A DNA stretch of 64,000 nucleotides from Prostheceraeus crozeri (GCA_907163375.1 CAJQUW010002206.1:249501-313500), one strand, 5' to 3'. Counted from the first letter of the stretch, positions 11,146 through 23,166 are shown. Made by a program: numbers and translations. The notes: generated by a model from the sequence alone, not told the origin.

Positions 11146-13740
11146 ACACAGAACACAGTCTGTGCTGCTATGACGAAACATCTGGCCGGGAAACGTCGGT
11201 CAAACACATCATTGTCCTCTATACGATTCGATAATTACTACCTCGGCAGACATAATTCTTGCTTATTGATTATTTAATCGCTTCAAGATATCAATCTTGA
11301 TGAAGGCCTATCCTATTCTAGCGAAGAGTAAAAAATGCTTACACTCTAAAAGCTCTTTTTTAACCCTATTCATTGACTTCTAGATATTGTAGTTCTGGTC
11401 TAAGTACTATACCTCTATCATGTGCATGAAATTCAGATTGACCATGATATTTGATTCCTCATTTCACAAGTGCTACAGATGACTTGACCTCTATGTCTGG
11501 ATCCGTTGGGTTGGGGATTCCGCATGTTGCAGTAGATATCAATGTGACCTCAAGAGGCACAGTTCAGAGGTGCAACAGAAGAAGTCTATGGAAAGGATTA
11601 AAATGTAGCTTTCTAAGTATTGAAGCGTATACTCAATACGGGATGAAAAAAACTTTAAACTTTTCAAAGACAATTGATGAATAAAGGAGAATTCATGAAA
11701 AATTGAATTCGGCGAAAAATGAGGAAAAATCCGATAATTGAACAATATCATTTACCGGTAATCTTGAAAATCAAGGAGAATGGCACTTTGTTCCGCATGC
11801 GCGCTTCATTTTCCCAAAACCTGCTTGACGACAGATTTGAGATGAAAAATTGATCACGAAAATGTCATTTCTACCCAAGTGGTTTCTTATCATAGGAACG
11901 TGGAAGGTGAATGAGGATTTCATTTGGCCAACAGGAGCATGTAGGTAAAAGAAAACGGAAACATCAAATGCGTTGTTCTACATGCAAATTTCTGTGATGA
12001 ATAATATAAACTACTAATCACATGAATATCAAAGAAAGCAAGAAATGGAGAAAAAGGTTTATTAAAGATGAGATTTACCTCATGGGGTTCACTCATGCAG
12101 AGCAATTGCAAAAAAGAAGCGAAAGCAATGAAATTCTGAGGTCAGTGAGTGTACAAATGATGGACCGTAAGGATGGATTGCATAAAATGAAATGTAAAAA
12201 TTTGTGCCCAATGGAAAGAAAAGTTCATTGGGCCGATGACGGGACGCTGTGGGTTGGCGGTGTGTTCAAATTTTCATATAATCGATGTGCATCAAAGCTT
12301 GTCAGGGTACAGATTATTGAAGTGCAGACAACATCGCAATTAACAAGCGATCAAATTATGTTGGTGAAGGCTCGGAGTTTAAAATAATGAATTAGGAGCA
12401 TTTATTGAAATTTTTGTAGGTTTTCTTGTCAGGTATTTGTGATTTCTTACACCTAGCCTAATTAGAATTACACCTAGTGTAATTTTATCCAATTTCTATC
12501 TTGTAAATTTCTTCTGTTTGTTAAATATACATAAATGTGTATATTCAGATCAAAAAAAGTGTAGATTTTATGAACTTATAAACTACGTTAGGTGAAGGGA
12601 TCTATATGAAAATAAGAGAATGAGTAGATAAGTAACTGAAAACATCACAACATTAAAAATATCGTAACAAAAACATCATAAAATATTGCATGTAATTTCA
12701 TATAGACCTTCCGGTACATAGTATATACGCTAATGATGGGGAAAACGTAAGTGTAGAGAGACCTGTTGAATGAATGAATGAATGTACATTGTACATGTAT
12801 GTAAGTTATTCTGCGAATATTGTTAAATTTTGATGTTGTTTACTTACATCTTCGAGTTATAATCAGTTATGATTAAGTTAATGACGACATCTCGCAAAAG
12901 GCCTTCATACTTCTTCCACGGATTTTTCACTAATTTTCATTTACAGTGTACGATAGTTTCATATGCGATGTTTTTAGTGCTACGAAGTTTTCAATGAAAA
13001 CCGGGGTGCAGATTGGGGTATTCATTGAAAACATCGAAGCATTACAAAAAGGGGGATCAGCCCATATCGGCAAGTTTCATTGGGAAACTTCGGGAACCAA
13101 CCGCTCATCGGCCCGATGAACCTTTTTTCAGTGGGCATGGTCTTAATTCCGATTTCGCGAGCATCCTAAGTCTTTTGGCCATTTCAGCCAAATTTAACAG
13201 CATTCTCGCATGCATCACCCAACAGAAGCATTATATCACATACACATGATAAGAAATGACCTGCAGACATTCCATGCCCAAACTAGTGACTCTAAATTTA
13301 ATAATTTCCCTTAATCATAGAAACCTGGAAAATCATATTTTTTCCAACAACTTCAGTCTGCTTTGCATTGCATTTCTGTGCGTTTTTCTTCGCTCTGGAA
13401 GAAGGGGAACCGGGTAATACTCTCAGCAGATGAGCTACCATACTTCTACTGATTCAATTGAAGTGAAATAAGACATGCAGAATCACTGTCAAAAATGATG
13501 ATTTTACATGGACTTGAGTGGTTGATATATCCTCAGTACAAAAAGGAACTAGAGAAATATGGCCCCCACAGGTCTCTGAGGGTTAATGGAACCAGAAGTG
13601 ACAACAGCTGTTTCGTGATAGAAATTTTAGCTTCTCATTTAAGCCTCTAGTTCTGAGGAGGACTCAATTTTGTAAAACATCCAATCGTTTCAGATTTGTG
13701 CGCTATGTTGGTAGGCATTTCATAGAAGTGTCAACCACTG
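11146..13740. other. Spacer; one unassigned 121-codon frame
   Basis: The longest frame is 12022-12387 (121 codons, plus strand; lysine-rich N-terminus, later a VHWADDGTLWVGG stretch). It matches no family I know, has no visible splice sites or neighbouring exons, and could be chance or a worn transposon piece. A GAAT microsatellite sits at 12768-12783. Nothing else is recognised. Confidence 0.35.
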
Positions 13741-13754
13741 GAACCCGCCATCGT

Positions 13755-13835
13755 TTGGGCACCGGTGCCATGAACACGCAAGTCTATTACATAGTGCATT
13801 GTTTTCAGTGTTCTATCCCTCATTATTGTAAATTG
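13755..13835 (+). repeat. Direct repeat, partner of 14345-14430
   Basis: GGCACCGGTGC at 13758 and again at 14345 begins a stretch of about 80 bases that matches in both places (TCTATTACATAG, GCATTG, TTTCAGTGTTC, ATTGTAAATT). The second copy follows the recombinase-like exon directly and contains its stop codon. Confidence 0.6.
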
Positions 13836-14055
13836 TTTCACTCTGAGTGTGTATATGCATGCACAGTTGTCGATTTCATTCCTGAACAGTGCAATTAGAA
13901 TTCTCTTGCTCCACGGCTGATGCGACTTCGATGTCACTTGCATGAACGGTTATCAACTAGCGAAGAAATGAAATGAATCCGTATTTAACGGCTGATGACA
14001 TACTGCGTCTATGTGTATTGTCGACATGTAACGCTTCACAATCGTTTCTTCGCAG

Positions 14056-14361
14056 GAAATTAACAGCGTTGTGGTCAATGCGAAAAGTACACATACTGTC
14101 AGTAACAACACTTGGTGCATGAAGCTATACCGCGATTGGAGCGAATGGAGGAATTCGAATGGCACAAGAAGAGTACTGAGGCTCGAAGAACTCTGGACTT
14201 CACCGAAATCGGAGCTAGCTGGTGCTCTAAAGCATTTTGTGTTCGAAATTCGAAGACATGACGGGTCGGAGTATCCATCGAATACTCTCTACAACATGAT
14301 TTGTGGAATTAATCGATTCATCAAGGAGAACAGACCGCAGTTCAAGGCACCGGTGCAATGA
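14056..14361 (+). CDS. Exon-like piece of a Crypton/KIAA1958-type protein
   Basis: About 101 codons follow a plausible splice acceptor (TTTCTTCGCAG ending at 14055). The text NTWCMKLYRDWSEWRN, then ELAGALKHFVFEIRRHDG and YPSNTLYNMICGINRFIKEN, has the order and spacing of the N-terminal core-binding region in KIAA1958/ZMYM/QRICH1-type proteins. That family derives from Crypton tyrosine recombinases. The WxxWxxxRN helix, the L..F..E+R+.DG strand-turn and the Y.PNTLY...CG..R+..EN helix are all present. The catalytic domain is not found downstream on this strand; the frame stops within a repeat. It may be one exon of a host gene, or a stranded Crypton fragment. An IS630-like transposase follows on the opposite strand. 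Confidence 0.5.
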   Translation, partial: EINSVVVNAKSTHTVSNNTWCMKLYRDWSEWRNSNGTRRVLRLEELWTSPKSELAGALKHFVFEIRRHDGSEYPSNTLYNMICGINRFIKENRPQFKAPVQ

Positions 14362-14439
14362 AAACGCTGGTCTATTACATAGCGCATTGCTTTCAGTGTT
14401 CATCCTTCAATATTGTAAATTATTGCTCGATGGATGATA

Positions 14440-14795
14440 AATAAAAGATGCAACGGTATTTCTGTTAATCAGCAGCGTTTTCAATTGAATGATATTGTTT
14501 TTAATCGGTAGTGATAATAAGTGAGTTTATTAATGGATTTATAAGTTTAATGAGCGGCAAACAAATCATAAAACGGCTTTTCATATTCAATTATATTTTA
14601 TTTAACAGGTAAGTCAATACAAGTTTTTGATATTTTTTTAATTCGAAAAGGTAAAATATGTCAGGAAAAGTTTGATTTAAAGTAATACAGTAAGTCATTA
14701 AAAACTTTTTACGAAAAGGTAAGTCAATACGAAAAAGTTTTGATAATCTTGGAAATTTTTTATTCCATTATGAAACAAAACAAGTACCGTAATAT
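14440..14795. other. AT-rich spacer with a short duplication
   Basis: GGTAAGTCAATAC followed by AGTTTTTGATA-like text occurs at 14610 and 14720, an internal duplication about 110 bases apart. It may belong to the end region of the neighbouring transposon; terminal inverted repeats were not found. Confidence 0.4.
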
Positions 14796-15865
14796 TCATT
14801 GATGGTTTTGTAAGACATCCTTGCGATTAATTAGTCTAGGCATCAATCTGCCCATACGTCTAGAAGACCTTCCCATCTTATTTGCAGTGATGGCACTCAT
14901 GTTTTGGGAGGCGAGTTGCAGTAAGGTCAAATTCCGCTGTTGTCCAGTGTAGTTGTGTAACTGCTCACGAATCTCAGCTACTTCTCTTGAAAGCCGCTTT
15001 CCACATGGAAAACGCGTTCTCTGCGGTAGTGAGAAATGGAGAGTAGGGCGGTAAGTACCTAACCGAGTGTCCCTCTCGCAAACTGACTTCACTGGGGTCT
15101 TGTGGCACGGAGCATTATCCATGACGAATACACGAGGTCCAGCCCCAGCCGCAACGGACGCTTCTTCCAGCCAGGAGTTAAAATCTCTCACAGGAGGTTC
15201 CGCCTTCGTAGAATTCATGATGGACGACACCTTCATTAGAGACCTCCAAGATGAGAGTAAAATTCCGCCCGCGCTGTCCATGAACAATCCTGACAGCTCG
15301 CTCTCCCCGTCCGGCACGACCTCGTGTGCGACTGATCCATAAATTAAAGCCGGATTCGTCCACAGAAATAAATGTTGGCTGATGGTTTGCGTTGATCGTG
15401 TGCAGATACCAGTTCGCATACTCGGCCCTTTCCACTTTGACGTCATGGCTATTGCGGTTGACTTGGAACAGTCTCCATTTTCTTTAAGATGACAAGACGA
15501 TTTCTCAGACATGTGCTGGTAGTTTGAATTGAGACAGATGGCTTGTCCGGCATCCGCGCTTGTAGATCAGCTTTGATTTGGGCTAACGTGAATTCCGGTT
15601 GGGATTCAACAATCTCTACCACAGTATTTGCCATATCTTCGTCCATCTTTTGGTGTCGTCTTCCTCCTCTGGGACGCTCAATGACTCCTTCAAGTATATA
15701 ACGATGTACTATTGAATACGCAGTACCCCGTTTTACACCGAGAACTCGAGCGGCATTAATACAATCATCTCCGGCTTCGTGAGCCATAATGATTCTGCGT
15801 TTAACATCAGAAGGTATTCGCTGGCGCTCCATATTGATAAGTTCATTTAGCAGATGTGAAGACAT
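14796..15865 (-). pseudogene. Decayed IS630/Tc1-mariner-type transposase
   Basis: Read on the minus strand from 15865, the first 138 codons give a helix-turn-helix domain (RRIIMAHEAGDDCINAARVL then GVKRGTAYSIVHRY). A GRRHQK linker and a second HTH-like part (FTLAQIKADL) follow. A second frame (15435-15178) holds the first catalytic Asp in FISVDESGFNLW. A third frame (ending 14796) holds the second Asp in VFVMDNAPCH. The catalytic Glu lies in yet another frame near 15020, in PYSPFLTTAENAFSMWK. The D-to-E distance is about 32-34 residues, as in DDE_3 transposases. The domains are in order but need at least three frame changes, so the gene is dead. It acted as the enzyme of a cut-and-paste element. 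No terminal inverted repeats were seen within about 400 bases on either side. Confidence 0.8.
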
Positions 15866-17514
15866 CTATATAGGGCTTTGGATCAAACCGAATAGATATC
15901 ATTCATTCTTCACGTGAAATACCGCTCACTAATCTGATAGAGACACAATTGAACTATTTTACTGCAGTTTATTTATTGTTGTCGCTCTCAACTGTGAAAT
16001 GACGTAATATTTTATCTTTTAACGTTTTAGAAATTAAAGTGCCGCTCTTGATTCGGTAGTTGCCGTTGTCGTGTAGGAAAACCTGTATTGTCGAAGAATT
16101 TATCGTTACATGGCTGCTAAAATTTCTAATTCCACTGTCATTGCATGCAATGTATTCGTTGTATACAGACGCATATTTCAGAACATAGAAATAGAACAAT
16201 TGATACTTACAATTGTTTAAGCAGAGAGTTATTCTTAAGCATTTGACAATTTTTTTATAAACAACTTCTAAACGCTGGGGTAGCATTCACTTCAAGAGCT
16301 CTTTAATGAAGCGATTGCTATGCCAGTACACTGCTATTTAAAGTCATAGAAGTCGAATAATTATTATTAATGGAGGACGCTAATTTAGCGTTATATCGGT
16401 AGCCCTGTTTCCTATTGAACAACAATGTTGATGAAAGGAATGAATTGAACCGCTTCATGTAGTCCGTTCGACTTTCGGTCTCAGAGTCCCAAAGTGCGAT
16501 AAATATCACGTGTCGGACTTCCATGTTTTTAGCTATTACTAATTGCCAACCCTCGAAAATCAGCGATATCTATGGAAACGAAGACTATCAATTGATATGT
16601 TGCAGATTACACAACAACATTCGATCGCATGGAACATGAAACACTGAGGAATGTCTGTCTCGATTCGGATTGACCTGCATTCCTGATAAATTCGGAGACA
16701 AAACACTTTGATTATTAAAATTGATGTTGAAAGCTATACGACTTGCTCAATTCTCCTAACATATCAATTATCAGCTGCTCAGACTTACCATCGCAGAAAA
16801 TACAAATCCAGAAGATGAAGGCGACGATTCGTCGAATTTTATGTCCAGAAAGTAGATCACGAATAGTGAACATCGCAAAATCAAGAATTCGATACGTATT
16901 CTCACACGCACGAACTATCACATCTGCTTCCTACAAGGCAGGTGTTATCAGAGATAATTTTGATGAAGTCGGCGACAATCTGCGGGCACTTGAAAGACTC
17001 GCTAGGCTTTACAATTCCTCACTTTGAAGGAGTTTTCTACTTTAACACACAATCACACTTAGCGCGCGCAGTCTAGGAGGATTTACGTTGGCATTGTCTC
17101 AATACATTCTCAACAGCCAATCAGCGATCAGGAAGATGTTGGTTGGTGAAAATTCTCTTCATGTGCAAGTATCAGATATCTTTGGGTACTTAATGTTTCC
17201 ATTTCTTATTGTCAGCGTTAGATAATACATTCAGTTGATAAATCGTGTAGGAAAGACGAAATCAGTTACTTTCTTCAGTCTATGAATAAGGAAATGTAGT
17301 AATCCTGCAACAAGACATAAGTTAAGTTCATTTTGCTGCCGCACGTTAGTTTTTTGCTTACTGAATTTTCTCACGTGGAAGTGGCGGACTGAAAAAATTG
17401 ATTGCTGTGAAACATTTCTAAATATTCTCCAATTTTATTTTAGCATTGATTTTCAAGCAGGGAAACCGGTGCTTAACAAATTATTGAACAATCTAGGGTT
17501 TGTAATAATTATCA
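15866..17514. other. Spacer, nothing firmly recognised
   Basis: Frames at 15969-16286 (minus, 105 codons) and 16743-17027 (plus, 94 codons) match no family I recognise; the second overlaps a 68-codon frame on the other strand. No clear repeat. Confidence 0.35.
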
Positions 17515-18394
17515 CAGTCGAACCTCTGTATAGTGAACCTCTACAAAGTGAATCTCTCCTCATAGTGAATTAGATTTTTGAACCCATCAAAAATGGTATA
17601 GTTAGCGGTTGCTGCATATCTCTACATAGTGAACCTCTTCATAGTGAATATATTATCTAGTCTCTTTATTGTCTCAACCTCTACATAATGAATATTTTGC
17701 ATCAAGCATGTACTGATTTCCAATTATAAGCCCTCCATAGAGTAGGTATATTAGGTAGAGTGGTAACTCTGCATTTATTAAATCCTCAATGTACACTTTC
17801 GATTTTATTAAATGAACTCAAGGGAGATGCAGTCGGAATTGTCACCAAATGTGAGACATGCAAATTTTTTGCTGTTTTGCAGAAATTACAACGGAATTGA
17901 CTGATCATGATTGCAATGCAGAAGGAATGATGTTACTTTACAGATTCTCATGACAGCCTTGGAGATTTAATGTTTGTTCAATTAGCAATTCGATAGGTTC
18001 CTATTACTTTCATGCTGAACCTCAAGTATTTTCTTAAGCATGATCATATCACAGGCAATCTGCCACTGGCACAGCAAAATCAAATAATCAAAGACAATGA
18101 TGTCAATTAACTTTGAAAGATGTAAATGGGTCCACATCACTACTCAGATTCAAGAAATGAAACATGAATTTAGTGAATCATAAAATTATGCCAGTGAAAA
18201 TTGAATTAAAAACTTGAACTTTCAGCCAAGAAAGTACAATAAGATGTCGACTTTTTCATGAAGACTTTCATTATAATCCAGTTCATGAAATTCCCTTGAT
18301 AATCAGCTTGATTTCCACTCAGCTAGGATGCTTATTAGCAAATATTCATTCCTTTTGATATCCGACTTGTTGCATACTACTTACATAGGGGAGT

Positions 18395-18510
18395 CATCTC
18401 GGTAGTATATAAATTGGCAAAATTTTGACTCTTTTAAAACTGCTCAAATAATTTTTTGGACCTCGGGAACGTAATCTCCGCAAAAAACTAAATCTTTTCA
18501 TATAAAAATT
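18395..18510 (+). repeat. Diverged copy of 20126-20250
   Basis: Both stretches have TCGGTAGTATAT, then AATTTTTTGGAC, then GAACG, AATCTCC or TATCTCC, and CTAAAT/CTGAAT before TTTTCA. This shows that part of the later duplicated segment is itself a dispersed repeat. Confidence 0.5.
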
Positions 18511-18608
18511 TTCACTGTACACAGATGCTTTTTTGAGTCGACACTCTACCTGTATCCCTACTCTATGAAGCCCTCCTTTGTAATTAATATGCATCCCATG
18601 TCCGTGTA

Positions 18609-18892
18609 CACTGTAAGCTGTAGAGCGCTAACTTAGGCACGAAGCCGAAATTTCGAGCCAGTTAGCGCCTAGTTAGTGCCTTTCTAGTGCCTCGAGGCAC
18701 CAGTATGCGCCACTAGGCATTAATAGGCACCAAATCGAATATTTGCTTATCCAATATAATCGAAGGAAAAATCAATGGGCACGAACTCAGCACTATGAAC
18801 TTCGTGCCTACTCGCACCTTGTGTTTGTTAGAATTGATGCCTAAATTTCGTGCCTAATTAAGGCGAAATTTCGTGCCCTAGAGTTTACAGTG
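18609..18892. mobile_element. Small CACTA-like transposon
   Basis: Ends CACTGTAAGCTGTAG and CTAGAGTTTACAGTG are inverted copies, with TA on both outer sides. The interior is full of the word GGCAC in both orientations (TAGTGCCT, CGAGGCACC, TAGGCACC, TTCGTGCC; more than ten copies), as in the subterminal arrays of CACTA/EnSpm elements. It is 284 bp with no coding capacity and is nested in the pogo-like element. Confidence 0.6.
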
Positions 18893-20517
18893 TACTGGTA
18901 AAGTCCATCAGTCTACAATCTAAATTTAGATACAAATCAACAGTTAGTGCAGTTAATAGTTCAAGTTGACGATCTCTTTTTTGCGTTTTTCAGCGCACCA
19001 ACTGTTCTTTGAAAGGAAAAGTGACCTCACTGCTGAATCAACAATCTTTTAATCGAGTAGAAAACATGACTGCTTATGATGACGAGCGACGCACTGTACA
19101 GACTTGTATTGACAGTTATTTCTATCGTTCATAATGGTATATTTAGTTTGTACTGTATACAGTACTGATTATTTAAAGTATTTACATCTTGCATCTTGAG
19201 TTTACATTATCATTTGATATGACATTATGATACAATACAATATTGCAGGTAATTACCCCTACAAATTGTATTCTAAATACATGTATTAGTTTTAATGATG
19301 ATGTCAGATTGTTTTGACTTTATATGCTTACTTTAAAACCAATATAACATCAAATTTTAGAAAACCTCTCTATAATGAACTCTACCCATAGCGAATTTTT
19401 TATGGTCCCTTGAAATTTACTATGTAGAGGTTCGACTGCATATGATGACAGTTTGTGCTATTTTTGAAGCATAGAGCAAAGTCAAAAGGTCGAATGACAA
19501 ATCCAATTATGCCATTATGAAAGTCTAAGGGCAGGTTATTTATCTTGAAAATCTTATATCTACTGAGCATATCTTCTGGTTATCAGATCACAATAAGTAG
19601 CCGTCGATGTGATGACGAATTGTGGTCACTTTTTAGAAAAAAATGGCATTTTTCACGATAAATGATAGAATACCAATGAGCATTGGGTAAGGTTTCGTTT
19701 GAATTGATGCAGTCAATCGAAATTCAGAAGCGTCGATGTGATGACGAAAACGGCGACAATTTGATGAAAAAGTTGTAGCTATATATGTCGACCTAGCTCT
19801 GAGTTGAATGAGTTTGATTTCTCAACTCTTGATATTTCTTTGATTCAGGGTTATTAGAGATTCTTAGAGCCAGAGTCCGCTTAAATACATGCTATTTTTC
19901 TTTCCTGTACAGGATTCCAAAAAAATGTATTTTTCGTCTGGAAAGCAAAAAATGAGATGTTTTTATATTTCAAATGATTTTTCATGTCAGAAATCTTGCA
20001 ATATTCGGAGACGAAGACCAACATGAACATTGACAACAGACCTATATCTTGGTCACAAAATGCGAAAGACAAGAATCACTCCAAAAAACGCTAAAATTTC
20101 TGGATTTTACAATATATTGCGTTCATGTCGGTAGTATATCAACACAGGAATAATTTGCAAAAATTTAACTTTTTAAGAATTGCTAATTTTTTGGACTGCA
20201 AGAACGCTATCTCCACCAAAAACTGAATATTTTCACATAATAATTATTTTCACGAATATTAAAAAGTCAATTTCTCAGTATAAGGACTGATATTGTTGTC
20301 GAGAGAGCGCGGCGATCGAGGCAACGAACGACATCGCTCAGAATACTGAAAAGTACTTTATACGATACAGTGCAATAATCTCTATGATTATTGCTTCAAT
20401 AATAACGTTTGTGCTTGCCACAATAAAGTTTCCGAGTTCATTAACTTCAAAGAGTGCAATAAACAGTTTTTATTGCATTCCTTCATTGAAATACATTAGC
20501 ACATAGAAATTTTTCAT

Positions 20518-20773
20518 CATAGAAATTGATAACAATAAAACCTGTAGAATAGAAGTAGAACTTCATACAATGCACAATAGTGGCACAAATATCGCACGCA
20601 TTTTCACTTAGATACACCTGTCAACGGCTGTATCATTGGGTTAGAATCAGTCACATGTGCAATTAAAAGCTTTTCATTGGCTCTTCATGCCCCAACTTAG
20701 TTCCCCCGCATGTGCCGCGACCTTGAGTCAATTTCCATTCTAGTCAACTTCAGATAAACAATCTATTTCTATG
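20518..20773 (-). repeat. R1 MITE, copy 3
   Basis: Reads on the minus strand, with TTGAGTCAATTTCC and CCCAACTTAGTTCCCCC as landmarks. Both CATAGAAAT-type ends are present. Nearly identical to copy 4 because both lie in the duplicated segment. Confidence 0.7.
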
Positions 20774-21026
20774 TTTTTCATCCTCTAAAACGGTACATTC
20801 TACATAGAAATCTCAAGAATTACCGTTGATATAAACAATTCCATGACAAATATGGGTGGATTTTTGACAGCTATAAAATTTGGATGGTTATAGATTATGA
20901 GGATCCTGTGAAAAATAATAGTTATTTACGCAACAAGTGCAAAGTATCTTGATTGCATTTTTCGAGATCAACATGTCTAATGCACGAACCAGAAGGATGG
21001 ATGCTTTGCTGTTGTTGAGTAAGTTA

Positions 21027-22324
21027 CTACAGATTGTTTCATAAAAAATGGATCACCCTTAAACATCGCCTTAACTTCAACTTTGTCTAACTCCGCCAAA
21101 CTTGAACGAATTTCTCTGAAATTTGGAAGATATGTCAGTTGTGCTTACTAATATCATTGTTGTAAATTTCAAGCATGAATATTGAGTTGTTTTCCTGTTA
21201 TAGATAAAAAAAGTAGTAGATAATTTGATCTTCATTTAACAATGTTACACAAAATCATACCTCACTCTTATAAAATTACATTTGCTTCCTTTGTTATGTA
21301 ATATGTTGTTTTACAAGCCAAAAGCTATCAAGCAAAACAAAAATAAAGAAAATCTGCTACATGTGATTAACTGGACTTCATGTTCCATAGCTTCCTGACT
21401 TCGTTGCGGTGGTGTTGGCAGCACTCCTAATTGCTTTAAGCTAGAAATCTATCTCTTACCGGTTGAAAACAATACAAAGCACAAATGAACAATAACGAGA
21501 TCGCATTCACAAAAGGCAAAGTGTCAGCCTTGCTAGAACTAGGGTTTTCTTTGCGAGCTCTCGTTAACTGAGATGGCTGCACTAGACTCGTCTATTTCTA
21601 AGTCCACTATTCGTAGAAGACTTATTGAGTCGAATTTCAAGAGCTGTAAGAGGCCGTCTCAGATCGAATTATCAGATCAGCATTCAAAAAGACGTCTCAC
21701 ATGGGCAATGAGTCATTGTCACCGGCGAAATCAATGAGATCGGGTTGTCTGGTCTGATGAGGCATCAGTCCGTCTGAAGGATAGTGATGGTCGATTGAGA
21801 TTATGGATAAAATCTGATCAGGAAATTCCGAGACATTTACATCGTCCCCGGGTACAAGGTGGTGCGACTTTACTGTTTTGGGCTGGCATTTTAACCAATG
21901 GCCGCTCTGAACTTCACATACAGCAAGGAACCATGAATTCTGAACGCTATGTGAATGTTTTACGAATGAACATTGGCCAAATGACAGATCAACTTGGTGA
22001 TCCATCGACTTGGTTATTTATGGATGATAATGCTACGTGTCACAGGAGTAGTAGAGTCAACTTATGCAAGTCTCAATTAGGGCTTAGGACACTATCTTGG
22101 CCAGCTCATTCTCCTGATCTGAATCCCATAGAAAATGTATGGAGTATTCTAAAACGTAACGTTCGTCGTTCACTGCTAAATACAGATGGCGTATCACAAC
22201 TTACGTCACTGTTAAAAAGAGAGTGGAGAAAGTTAGATCAGTCAAAAATCAACGATATCATCGAATCAATGCCTAGACGAATTGGTAATGTCATTGACAA
22301 TTGCTGTTGTTGAGTAAGTTACTA
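21027..22324 (+). mobile_element. Tc1-type transposon lacking its right end
   Basis: The insertion is absent from copy B of the duplication. Its left end, TACAGATTGTTTCATAAAAA, resembles the start of Tc1-group elements and follows a TA. The right inverted repeat is missing: directly behind the transposase stop codon there is a second copy of the 22-bp flank GCTGTTGTTGAGTAAGTTAC (21008-21029 and 22303-22324), after which copy B's sequence resumes. This looks like loss of the right end during repair rather than a normal TA duplication. Confidence 0.75.
21487..22313 (+). pseudogene. Tc1-type (DD34E) transposase
   Basis: Begins MNNNEIAFTKGKVSALLELG, an N-terminal helix-turn-helix. After one frame change near 21571 it continues with SISKSTIRRRLIESNF (second HTH). 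There is then one in-frame TGA near 21736, just before DRVVWSDEASVRL, which holds the first catalytic Asp. The last 172 codons (21795-22313) are open: FMDDNATCH carries the second Asp and PAHSPDLNPIENVWSILK the Glu, with exactly 34 residues between them. The C-terminus MPRRIGNVIDN matches the family and then ends in Cys-Cys-Cys and a stop that come from duplicated flank. With one frameshift, one stop and no right inverted repeat it cannot act, but the damage is light. Confidence 0.85.
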
Positions 22325-22591
22325 TTTTGATCGAGTGAAAGCATGTCCATAAGTAAAGGTATTTATTTCTATGAATTCATCTCCATCTATGCTAGATATA
22401 TTTTCGTCCTATTTGTCGGCCATACCATGACATTTAGAAGTCTATGGCCATACTTAGAAATGCGTAATATTTCTATCCATGAAGTATGAATATACATAGG
22501 CTACTAAATATTTGGAATATTGCAAGAAGATTTTCAAAATTTTATTGTGATCAGAATTATACCTTAGTGTCCAGTATTTGTCAGATTCTAT

Positions 22592-23166
22592 CAGGGATGC
22601 GGAGTCGGAGTCGGAGTCCTATCAAATGATAGGACTCCAGACTCCGGCCTATAACTAGACCCGAAACATAATACAAGCAAATTATTTATTCTCGTGCATA
22701 TGGCTGTCACTATCTTGATGTCAACTTTCTCCATCAAAAAAAAGTACAGAGACACTGCTGCATGCAAAGCTTGCAAAAGTTGACGGAATGAACCGTGATT
22801 GTGAAAAAAGGATTGTCTTTTCACTCGGTGATTTAATAGAGAAGACAAGCCTTCCTAGCCTCGATCACACCTATGAGCTAAAGGTCACATCAGAGACAAA
22901 AACGAAATACTAGTTTGTTTGAGAACATTACCTCTTATCCTCACTTTAATCGTGTGTGATGGCTCCTCTAAAGCGCATATTAAAATCGAAGGTGTAATCT
23001 TATTTTTTTGGAGAAGAATGTGGATTATCCTGCCTGGTAGAGATTGGAGAAAAACCGTGTGAAGCACACATCAAGAAGATGGGAGGAGCCGAGTCGTGTC
23101 CATTCAACTGAAGGCGACATTTGATCAGCTTTCATCGAAAATGATTGATAATTAATACAACATGAT
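22592..23166 (+). mobile_element. hAT-type element, copy without right end
   Basis: Starts CAGGGATGCGGAGTCGGAGT after GATTCTAT, exactly as the complete copy at 60415-61100. It contains the same hairpin GAGTCCTATCA/TGATAGGACTC. The match stops near 23166 and the right terminus is absent. An 85-codon minus-strand frame (22591-22848) is also open in copy B with a few amino-acid changes, but it has no recognisable domain. Confidence 0.65.

Larger units (their letters stand above)
17515..19438. mobile_element. Non-autonomous pogo/Tigger-like element
   Basis: Bounded by inverted repeats, CAGTCGAACCTCTGTATAGT at the left and ACTATGTAGAGGTTCGACTG at the right. The CAGTNGAACCTCT terminus is typical of the pogo/Tigger group. 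Just inside the left end a motif like AACCTCTACATAGTGAA is repeated about six times (17521-17705). Two more copies lie near the right end (19363-19400). No transposase frame is present over 1.9 kb. It contains a separate 284-bp transposon (18609-18892) and a diverged copy of text from the neighbouring duplicated segment (18395-18510). The flanks do not show a convincing TA duplication. Confidence 0.6.
19589..23166 (+). repeat. Duplicated segment, copy A
   Basis: Starts CACAATAAGTAGCCGTCGAT and matches 58677-60956 in the same orientation almost base for base. The exceptions are a 1.3-kb Tc1 insertion (21030-22324), a missing stretch of about 45 bp near 19697, and about 45 extra bases near 22880. 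It carries an R1 copy and the left part of a hAT element. No terminal repeats of the segment as a whole are visible, so it may be a segmental duplication or a large unknown element. The two copies lie on either side of the satellite field. Confidence 0.8.

Noticed and set aside
12022-12387. 121-codon frame as a gene
   Set aside because: No known family, no splice sites or neighbouring exons; kept only as a note in the spacer entry.
21752-21790. CTGATGAGGCATCAG, resembling a hammerhead core
   Set aside because: It lies inside the Tc1 transposase frame where it encodes WSDEA, and no GAAA with closing stem follows.
22591-22848. 85-codon minus frame conserved in both duplicated segments
   Set aside because: The two segments are recent duplicates, so conservation is expected; the amino-acid changes look unconstrained and no domain is visible.
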